In this document: in pieces, positions 1-6,400 of the stretch
How positions within the stretch are numbered: the stretch's first letter is position 1
How the letters are laid out: the number at the start of each line of letters is the position of its first letter
Source of the DNA: JBGPIK01 sp041484845
GTDB taxonomy: Bacteria > Desulfobacterota > Binatia > UBA9968
Reading direction: 5' to 3'
Assembly: GCA_041484845.1 (NCBI GenBank)
Contig: JBGPIK010000194.1
Location: 1 to 11,917, forward strand
Length of the DNA: 11,917 nt
Notes under the pieces: model-generated
What the model was told of the DNA's origin: nothing
Databases searched by the model: none
What the model saw: only the letters and a program-made list of their open reading frames with translations
Translations under genes and position numbers: made by a program

Positions 1-272
1 CGCTCCCCGGCAAGCATACAAACCGGACACACTCTCGCCTAACGATCCGAGCGCAATGTAGAGGAAATTCAGGTATTCTTTGATGGATCTTCGGCAATAT
101 CCCTCAGCAATATTTCGATGAACTGAATCGCTCGCTGCTATAGCTGCGACGCTACCCGTTTCAGTTCGTACGGAAATTTGCGAAACACCTCGCTATTGAG
201 CTTGTAGAAATCGACCGCATCCTGCCAAACCCTAAGCTGCTGATATCCACGATTCTTGTTCTTAAGTCCCAT
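1..272 (-). pseudogene. Four-helix-bundle protein (23S rRNA IVP / Avd-like), frameshifted and partial
   Basis: Reading the minus strand from an ATG at 272-270 gives 44 residues, beginning MGLKNKNRGYQQLRVWQDAV, that stop at a TAG (138-140). In the next frame the protein continues to the left edge, with the family signature HRNIAEGYCRRSIKEYLNF followed by an IALGSLGES stretch. Together the two parts match the TIGR02436-type four-helix-bundle family: intervening-sequence proteins, related to the Avd proteins of diversity-generating retroelements. The break fits loss of one base near 141-145, where a Gln-Ala pair would be expected at the junction. The family has about 115-130 residues, so roughly the last quarter lies outside the window. 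Its molecular role is poorly known. The gene lies 46 bases after the oxidoreductase on the same strand and has no clear promoter of its own. Family assignment is strong; whether the frameshift is real or a sequencing error cannot be decided here. Confidence 0.8.
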
Positions 273-312
273 CACTCCATCACTCCAGTACTCCATTCCC
301 CTCATTACTCCA
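272..312 (-). repeat. Short tandem array of 8-base units (TGGAGTRN on the minus strand)
   Basis: On the plus strand the units are TCACTCCA (272-279), TCACTCCA (280-287), GTACTCCA (288-295), a divergent 9-base unit (296-304) and TTACTCCA (305-312). On the minus strand this reads as repeated TGGAGT with two variable bases. The array fills the gap between the oxidoreductase stop and the four-helix-bundle gene and overlaps the first base of that gene's ATG. Each unit carries a GGAG, so the array supplies several Shine-Dalgarno-like cores just ahead of the start. It may also have grown by replication slippage. Confidence 0.7.
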
Positions 313-318
313 TTATTT

Positions 319-1317
319 TCACTTAAACGCCGGCGCCACTTCTTTAAGGAAACGATTGAGCTGGCCGGTCTGATCCCACGACGTCATGCGCAGTGTAATG
401 TGCTCTATGCCGGCATTGAAATAGGCCTTGAGCTCGTCAATGCACTGTTGCGGGCTTCCCGCCGTCGTAAAGCCTTCGACAAATTTCATGCTGAAGTTTG
501 AGGTGTAGTATTTGTCGAGAAAGGCTTTGCTCTCGTTCAACGCCTGCGCACGATCTGCTTTGATGTTGATGTTGTGATAAAGCGAGCTGCCGATCTTGGA
601 CGGATCGCGGCCTTCTTCTTTGGCCATGGCCACGATTTGCGTCCACTGCGACTTAAACTCGTCGGGCGTTACCTTGTTCGTCATCCAGCCGTCGGCAAAG
701 CGAGCGACGCGGCGCAGTCCGCGCTCGACGGCGGCGGTCGGCGCGCTTGCGCCATCTTTCCATGTCAGGCCGGTGGGGTTGCTGGCAATCCAGATCGGCA
801 TCGGACGTTGAATAGGGCGCGGCTGGATGGTGACACCTTCAAATTCATAGAACCGACCTTTGTGCGAGGCGTTCTCTTCGTGAAAGAGCTTTTTTAAAAT
901 CACAATCCCTTCCTCGAGTCGCGCCACGCGCTCGGTATCCTTGATGCCCATCACTTTATGTTCAAGCGCTTGCGCGGGGCTTTGTTCATTTGGACCGCCC
1001 AGACACACTGCAAGCCACGCGCGCCCGCCGGAAATAACGTCCAAACTTGCCCATTGCTGGGCCAGCAACGCCGGGTGTCGCTGCGGAAAGGTTGCCATGC
1101 AGCCGACCGCGAGGCGAACTTTCTTGGTCACGACGGCGAGGGCCGAGAGTAGCGTAATAGACTCTAATCTCGGCTTCGCCAGCAAGCTATCGCCCACCCA
1201 AACCGCATCGAAGGCTCCGGAATCTTCACCCCTCTTCGCCATGTCGAAAAGTTCGGGAACCGTGACTGCGCCGATAATGACGCCGCGGTTGGCCAATGTC
1301 AGTCCAAATGAGGCCAT
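319..1317 (-). CDS. Luciferase-like (LLM class) flavin/F420-dependent oxidoreductase
   Basis: A 332-residue protein of the bacterial luciferase-like monooxygenase superfamily, a cytosolic single-domain TIM barrel that uses FMN or F420. Family features in order: an early strand with FDAVWVGDSLL (36-46); the conserved RHPALLAQQWASLDVISGGR block (80-99); a PMPIWIASN strand (172-180); RVARFADGWM (203-212), typical of the cofactor-binding part of the barrel; and a C-terminal TAGSPQQCIDELKAYF segment (285-300), the usual helix that follows a 'G-(S/T)-P' turn. Length is normal. The ATG start is supported by AAGGAG nine bases upstream; the stop is TGA at 319-321. It is divergent from the UbiD gene with 134 bases between the start codons, which suggests shared control and perhaps a shared pathway. 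Cofactor (FMN or F420) and substrate cannot be told from sequence alone. Confidence 0.9.
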   Translation of the reverse strand: MASFGLTLANRGVIIGAVTVPELFDMAKRGEDSGAFDAVWVGDSLLAKPRLESITLLSALAVVTKKVRLAVGCMATFPQRHPALLAQQWASLDVISGGRAWLAVCLGGPNEQSPAQALEHKVMGIKDTERVARLEEGIVILKKLFHEENASHKGRFYEFEGVTIQPRPIQRPMPIWIASNPTGLTWKDGASAPTAAVERGLRRVARFADGWMTNKVTPDEFKSQWTQIVAMAKEEGRDPSKIGSSLYHNINIKADRAQALNESKAFLDKYYTSNFSMKFVEGFTTAGSPQQCIDELKAYFNAGIEHITLRMTSWDQTGQLNRFLKEVAPAFK

Positions 1318-1326
1318 TTGTACTTT

Positions 1327-1332
1327 CTCCTT
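1327..1332 (-). promoter_or_regulatory. Ribosome binding site of the LLM oxidoreductase
   Basis: Minus-strand AAGGAG, nine bases upstream of the ATG at 1317. It supports this start over any internal Met. Confidence 0.75.
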
Positions 1333-1382
1333 GTGAAATCCTATAGCATACGCCTTGTTCGATGCGAAAGCTCCGCGTCTGA

Positions 1383-1388
1383 TTGACA
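1383..1388 (+). promoter_or_regulatory. Possible -35 element in the LLM/UbiD divergent intergenic region
   Basis: A perfect TTGACA lies 69 bases before the UbiD start codon, but no good -10 hexamer occurs 16-18 bases later; the nearest TA-containing candidate, TAGAGT at 1412-1417, leaves a 23-base gap. A small palindrome, GTGTAACAC (1430-1438), sits just ahead of the ribosome binding site and could be an operator half-site. On the minus strand a CTATAG around 1343-1348 is the best -10-like match for the oxidoreductase. All of this is weak. Confidence 0.25.
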
Positions 1389-1438
1389 GCGATTTTCAAC
1401 CGTGGTTGGTTTAGAGTTTTTCAACACTCGTGTAACAC

Positions 1439-1445
1439 AAAGGAG
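1439..1445 (+). promoter_or_regulatory. Ribosome binding site deciding the UbiD start
   Basis: AAAGGAG lies six bases before ATG 1452. The frame is open back to a TTG at 1383, but that extension is out of character for the family and would place this strong site inside the coding region. Confidence 0.8.
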
Positions 1446-1451
1446 CACAGA

Positions 1452-3023
1452 ATGGCCGCCACTTTTCGTTCTTACCTCGATACTTTAAAGAAAAACAATG
1501 AATTGACCGTCATTTCTAAAGCGGTCGATTTGCGCGATATCGCCGCTTTGGTGCCGCAGTCGGACAAAGCCCTCCTGTTTAGCAACGTGCGCGGCTATTC
1601 GATACCGGTCGCTTCGGGCCTGCTCCAGTCGCGCAACCGGCTGGCTTTGGGTCTTGAAGCACCCTACGAGAAAATCGAGGCCAAACTGCGCGCGGCCATG
1701 GATCATCCGATAAATCCCAATCGCGTTAAAAGAGCGCCGGTCAAGGATGTGATCCTCACCAGAAACAAAGTTGATTTGTACAATCTGCCGGTGCCGGTTT
1801 TCTCGGTCATGGATGGCGGGCCAATGATTACGGCCGGAGTTGTGATCGCCGAAGATCCGGAGTTCGGCATGAATGCCGGCATGTACCGCATGATGCTCAA
1901 CGAGCGAAATATCACGGGTATCGACATCGTCACGCCTAACAATCTACGCAAGTTTGCCGAACGGGCGCTGCAAAAAAAGAAGCCGCTGCCGATTTCTATT
2001 TCCATAGGCACGCATCCGTACGAACTGGTTGCTTCGACCTTCAAAGCCAATCTCGGCGTCAACGAGCTCACTTTCGCGGGCGGGTTGCGCGGGGCGCCGC
2101 TTTCACTGGCCGATGGTGAAACGATTCCAGTTCCTTGTATCGCCGACGCCGAGATCGTTTTGGAAGGAGAGATTCTTCCCGAGGGCTGGGTTCATCCCGA
2201 AGGCCCATTTTGTGAGTTCAACCGCCTGATGGGCGGCATCCATATGAATCCGCGGGTGCGCATCAAAGCGATCATGCACCGCAAGGATCCAATCTACTAT
2301 GCCCTGCACATGCCCTGGGAAAATATCTGGATGTCCGCGCCGATCTACGAAGCGGCTGCGTGGCGCGTGCTCTATGAGGCGGGGGTGCAAACGACCGCGA
2401 TCAACATTACACCGGGCGGCTGCTGCCACTGGCATATCGTCGCCGCGATCAAAAAGCAGCCCGGCGACGGTAAGAACGCGATCATGGCTCTGCTTTCGAT
2501 TGCGGACATCAAGCACGTGACCATCGTCGATGACGATATCGATGTATTCGATGCGACCGATGTGGAGTGGGCAGTCGCTACACGGGTGCAAGCGGACCGC
2601 GACGTATTGATTGTGTCGAATGCGCGCTCCAAACCGCTGGACCCTTCTCTGGCGGCGCCTAAGGATGGAAAAATTCCGACCACGGCGAAAATGGGAATTG
2701 ACGCGACGATTCCGGAAGATATTCCGCGAAGGCGCTATAGCCGCATCGTCTATTTCAAGCAGGGACAGATTCAGTTGAAGGACTACACGGGCGCCGCCGC
2801 CGAGCCGGCGCGGCCGAGCGCCGAGGTTAGGCCGGCCGAACCCGTGGAAGCGGTCACAGAAAAGATTGTCGCTGCGCTGAAAAAGTCGCATCGCTTCTTT
2901 GCCGATCTTTTGGCGCTTTTCCCGAAAGTAGAGTATCGCACGATCGCCGCCGCCATCGGACGGCTACACCAAGAGGGGAAAATCGTGCAAGACGGGGAAG
3001 GAAAGTACCAGGTGAAGGAGTAA
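1452..3023 (+). CDS. UbiD-family (prenylated-FMN) decarboxylase with C-terminal winged-helix-like extension
   Basis: A 523-residue cytosolic protein of the UbiD family, which reversibly decarboxylates aromatic or alpha,beta-unsaturated carboxylates with prenyl-FMN made by a UbiX partner (none here). Motifs: NAGMYR (141-146), GGLRGAPLSL (210-219), EIVLEGEILPEGW (234-246), PEGPFCEF (249-256), and the VDDDIDVFDATDVEWAVATR block (359-378). Aligned from memory to Aspergillus niger Fdc1, the catalytic Arg/Glu/Glu are R146, E250 and E255. Of the metal ligands, N141 and probably E205 are kept, while the His position appears as N164. The usual GPFGE Gly is Cys254. After residue 446 an Ala/Pro/Glu-rich linker leads to a 55-60-residue segment (466-523) with the helix-helix-wing pattern of a small winged helix, rare for UbiD. 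Start chosen at ATG 1452 by its ribosome binding site. It resembles broad UbiD homologues rather than ubiquinone-pathway UbiD; substrate unknown. Confidence 0.92.
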   Translation: MAATFRSYLDTLKKNNELTVISKAVDLRDIAALVPQSDKALLFSNVRGYSIPVASGLLQSRNRLALGLEAPYEKIEAKLRAAMDHPINPNRVKRAPVKDVILTRNKVDLYNLPVPVFSVMDGGPMITAGVVIAEDPEFGMNAGMYRMMLNERNITGIDIVTPNNLRKFAERALQKKKPLPISISIGTHPYELVASTFKANLGVNELTFAGGLRGAPLSLADGETIPVPCIADAEIVLEGEILPEGWVHPEGPFCEFNRLMGGIHMNPRVRIKAIMHRKDPIYYALHMPWENIWMSAPIYEAAAWRVLYEAGVQTTAINITPGGCCHWHIVAAIKKQPGDGKNAIMALLSIADIKHVTIVDDDIDVFDATDVEWAVATRVQADRDVLIVSNARSKPLDPSLAAPKDGKIPTTAKMGIDATIPEDIPRRRYSRIVYFKQGQIQLKDYTGAAAEPARPSAEVRPAEPVEAVTEKIVAALKKSHRFFADLLALFPKVEYRTIAAAIGRLHQEGKIVQDGEGKYQVKE

Positions 3024-3080
3024 AGGGACTAGCGCGCGGCCCGCTGTTGCCGATCGGGAAGTTCGTATCAAAATAGCCCG

Positions 3081-3109
3081 TTGACAGACGTTCTCCCTTT
3101 TAATACTCC
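3081..3109 (+). promoter_or_regulatory. Possible promoter for the structured leader
   Basis: A perfect TTGACA (3081-3086) precedes the structured RNA region. The -10 is unclear: TAATAC (3101-3106) fits the sequence but leaves only a 14-base gap, while 17-base spacing gives the poor TACTCC (3104-3109). If used, transcription would begin near 3110-3120 and read through the candidate RNA. Confidence 0.3.
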
Positions 3110-3130
3110 TAGGCTAGATTTAGGCAGCCA

Positions 3131-3280
3131 AGTGTAACGGGTCTCAGCATCTCGAAAGATGACTACACCAGAAACCTGAGGCCTAACATCGGGGATCGCT
3201 AGGCGCTCCCCAGGAGAACAAAACGGGTTGTTTGAGCCAGCCGCATTTTGCGTTGTGACGCAGGCGTGCTGGCTTTTTTT
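3131..3280 (+). ncRNA. Candidate structured leader RNA or small RNA ending in an intrinsic terminator
   Basis: This non-coding stretch holds several nested complementarities seen directly. GGTCTCAG (3140-3147) can pair with CTGAGGCC (3176-3183), enclosing a 5-bp hairpin CATCT/AGATG (3148-3152 with 3157-3161) capped by CGAA. GTGTA (3132-3136) can pair with TACAC (3164-3168) in the unpaired 3' side of that stem, which makes a pseudoknot. Just downstream GCCTA (3181-3185) pairs with TAGGC (3200-3204), and GGGGA in its loop (3191-3195) pairs with TCCCC after it (3207-3211), a second H-type pseudoknot. The two helices compete for 3181-3183. The region ends in a strong hairpin with seven T. It could be a riboswitch-like attenuator for the downstream exoprotein or a free small RNA. 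It does not match any aptamer class I could recall, including c-di-GMP-I. Folding was done by eye. Confidence 0.5.
3236..3280 (+). terminator. Strong rho-independent terminator
   Basis: GCCAGC (3236-3241) pairs with GCTGGC (3268-3273). The stem continues with CGC (3242-3244) against GCG (3264-3266) and an inner TGCGT/ACGCA hairpin with loop TGTG (3249-3262). Seven T follow (3274-3280). It is too far from the UbiD stop (over 200 bases) to be a simple terminator for that gene and lies 165 bases before the exoprotein start, so it is best read as the end of the structured RNA or an attenuator. Confidence 0.8.
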
Positions 3281-3445
3281 GTCCATGCCTGGGCAAAGAG
3301 TATTCGCATTGAAAGGTTTGAGGCGACCGCTTGTACAGTTACAGCGTCTTAAGCACCTGTCAGCTAGTGGCAAATTGCTGAGTCGCAGAAGTCTGGCTCC
3401 CGACTTGCCAGCAGTATTTGTATTTGGGTCCATCAGACTAGCGAG
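3281..3445 (+). other. Leader between the terminator and the exoprotein gene
   Basis: No coding sequence and no convincing promoter is seen. A small hairpin, CTGGC/GCCAG (3393-3397 with 3407-3411), precedes the start codon. GCCAGC at 3407-3412 is identical to the 5' arm of the terminator at 3236, so it could pair with that terminator's 3' arm; this may be chance. No clear Shine-Dalgarno sequence stands before ATG 3446. Confidence 0.4.
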
Positions 3446-6400
3446 ATGAAAATGACGACAAGGATTCTCTTTTGTTTTCTGGGCCTTCTACTCGCGGCTG
3501 GAACGACTCCGGCTGCCGAAGCTCCCAACAGTGAGATAATCAGTCGCACTCCTGATGGTCAGGTCAATTTGAAAACACGGCACGCACGCGGAGACGGCGC
3601 CGAGTTTGAAACACATGCCCAAGATGAACTTTTAGTGCGTTTCAAGGACAACGTTGCTCCTGACGTTAAGGCTGCAGCGCATGATCGGCATAAGGCGATA
3701 TCTATAAAGAGTTTTCGACATTTGAAAAACCTCGAAAGGGTAAAGTTACCAAGCGGGGTTTCTCTCGAGCGTGCCATTGCATCCTATCGGGAAAATAGCA
3801 ATGTCCTCTACGTCGAACCAAATTACAGAGCAAAACTCTTTAGCGTTCCGAACGACCCGGGGTTTTCGTTTCAGTGGAATCTACAAAACACCGGGCAGTA
3901 CGGTGGAACCCCTGGAGCCGATATCGGGGCCGTGCAAGCCTGGGATATTACCACAGGTAGCAAACAGGTCGTGGTTGCCGTTATTGATACCGGGGTTGAT
4001 TATACTCACAGCGATCTTGCCGCGAATATGTGGCGCAACGAGGCTGACTGCAATAGCAACGGCATCGACGACGACGGCAATGGCTATGTTGACGATTGTT
4101 ATGGGATTGACACTGTGAATGATGATTCAGATCCGATGGATGACAACAATCACGGTACGCATCTGGCCGGTATAATCGGCGCCGTCGGAAACAATCTTCT
4201 TGGCGTGGCGGGAATCAATTGGAACGTCAAGATCATGGCGTGTAGGTTTACGGATCAAGCCGGTTTGGGAACCGTCGCTGACGCTCTCGCTTGCTTGGAT
4301 TACGTCGCAGATATGAAAGACCGTGGCATAAATATCGTAGCGACGAATAATAGCTGGGGAATTTACGGTTACTCACAGGCTCTTTACGATGCGATCAGCA
4401 CACAACAGGAGAAGGGGATTTTGTTCATCGCTGCTGTTAGAAGCTCTAATACCAGCAATGACCGTTCTCCGAACTATCCCGCCAGCTATTATTTGCCTAA
4501 CGTAATTGCGGTTGGATCAGCTGATCAGTTTGGCCAACGATCGGTCTTTTCAGACTTCGGGAGAAGTACTGTTCACCTTCTGGCGCCCGGGGAGGACATA
4601 ATCAGTACGGCAATTGGCGGCGAGTATTTGGCCCAGACAGGTACTTCAACCGCAGCAGCTCACGTTACCGGCGTGGCCGCTCTTCTGAAGGCCCAAGACC
4701 CTGGAAGAGACTGGGTGGCTATCAAGAATCTACTGTTGGCGGGTGGCGACATTACCGACGTGGCAGGCACTAGCAATACAACCATAACTCGCAAACGATT
4801 GAATGCTTACGGTTCCTTGACTTGTTCCAACTCTGTGGTGCGCTCCCGGTTGAGGCCCATCAAATACGATAGCAGTACGCCTGATGTGACCGCAGGCATC
4901 GGGTCATCAATTGATATTGCCATGCTTCATGTCAAGTGCGCCGAACCGAATGGAAATGTTACTGTAACTTTGACCCCGGGAAAGCAGGTATTCACGCTCA
5001 AGGATGACGGCATCGGGCCTGATCAAGTGGCCGGCGATGGTATCTACTCGTTTCGCTGGATTCCAACTATTGGGGGAACCTTCACGCTCACTTTTCCTGG
5101 TGGTGAAACGGTTACGGTTGAAGTTGACCCGGATCTGGAGCCCGGTTTCCCTGTAAAGGCACTTCACGCTGTTCCATTTGAAATGACCACATTTAATCGG
5201 GCCCCGGGAATTCATACGTTGGTTGGGAATATTGATAATGATCCTGATCTGGAGATTATTGTCAGCGGTGTCGGCGCGGGACCGCTCTATGCTTTTAAGC
5301 CGGATGGGTCGTTGGTGCCGGGTTGGCCGGTCACGAAGCATTTCGGAGCCGCTTATCCCGCCTTGGGTGAGCTGTCGCATAGCAATGCCGGCCTGGAGGT
5401 GGTGTCCTCGTACTATTGGGGCCCAATCGCAGCCTATTCTTCCCAGGGGAGCTACCTTTCGGGTTGGCCTGTTTGCGATAACTCGAACTATCCAGCGACA
5501 CTGGCTGACCTCGACGGTGATGGGTTCGACGAAATTATTCAAGGTGGCCCGAGTCCGCATGTCTACCGCGCGGATGGATCCTTGTTTCCTGGATGGCCAG
5601 TATTTCGCGGGACTGGAGACTGCGCGGGAAGCTCCGATGAGAATCAGACCCCTGCTGTCGCGGATCTGGATGGCGATGGGCACATGGAGATAGTCGCCGT
5701 GGAGACGAGACCGGATACCGCTGGCGATCGCGTCTGGTTGCACGCTTATCATCACGACGGGACTCGAGTTCAAGGATTTCCGCCCCCGATGATTTATGGG
5801 TATCAGAAAGCCCTTCCCGTGATTGGCAACGTGGACGGTGACGGCATTCCTGAAATTGTACTCGTAGGTAGAGAATCGAGATCATCTCAGGTTCCAGTTG
5901 TGCTCGTCTATGCGAACGACGGTACTCTCAAAAGAGTCATGCACCCGGTGGGAAACACCCCTGACGCAAGCGTTCCGGCGCTAGCCGATTTAGACGGGGA
6001 CTGCATCCCGGAAATCATTGTCCAAACTGCTGGCGCGCTGAATGTTTGGAAAGGTGATGGTTCGGTTTTTCCTGGCTGGCCGGTTGATTGGAGCCAAAGT
6101 GCGGGGATAAACCGCACGGGCAACGCGGCTCCAGTCGTTGGTGACGTAGACGGTGATGGGTTCCCGGACATCGTCATAAGCGACACTGCAGAGGTTCGTG
6201 TCTATAACCGAAGCGGTGTTTTGCACCCGCGTTTTCCTAAGCGGCTGCCGTTAGGATTTGGCGCCGTGCCCGCCATCGCAGACATCGATCTGGATTGCCG
6301 GAATGAAATTATTGTCAGCTCGGAAGTCGGTGGAGAAGGTTACTCTGACAAGGTTTGGGTATACGATCTTGGCGGCCCCGCTCACGGTGCTGTGGAGTGG

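Noticed and set aside
1383..1451. N-terminal extension of the UbiD protein from a TTG codon
   Set aside because: It would put the strong AAAGGAG site inside the coding region, and the sequence is unlike the family N-terminus.
2103..2891. 262-codon minus-strand open frame within the UbiD gene
   Set aside because: Arg/Asp/His-rich shadow composition opposite a well-conserved gene.
3181..3214. Twister or twister-sister ribozyme
   Set aside because: CCTAAC and GGCGCTC fragments recall pieces of these ribozymes, but the rest of the conserved core cannot be placed.
3131..3215. c-di-GMP-I (GEMM) or cGAMP riboswitch
   Set aside because: There is a CGAA-capped hairpin and an exported protein downstream, but the conserved GACGCAAAGCC-type receptor segment and the matching second stem are missing.
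3068..3433. 121-codon minus-strand open frame across the UbiD/exoprotein gap
   Set aside because: No family features, no ribosome binding site that I see, and it lies across the structured RNA and terminator.
4907..5773. 288-codon minus-strand open frame within the exoprotein gene
   Set aside because: Antisense shadow of the FG-GAP region; no motif and no ribosome binding site seen.
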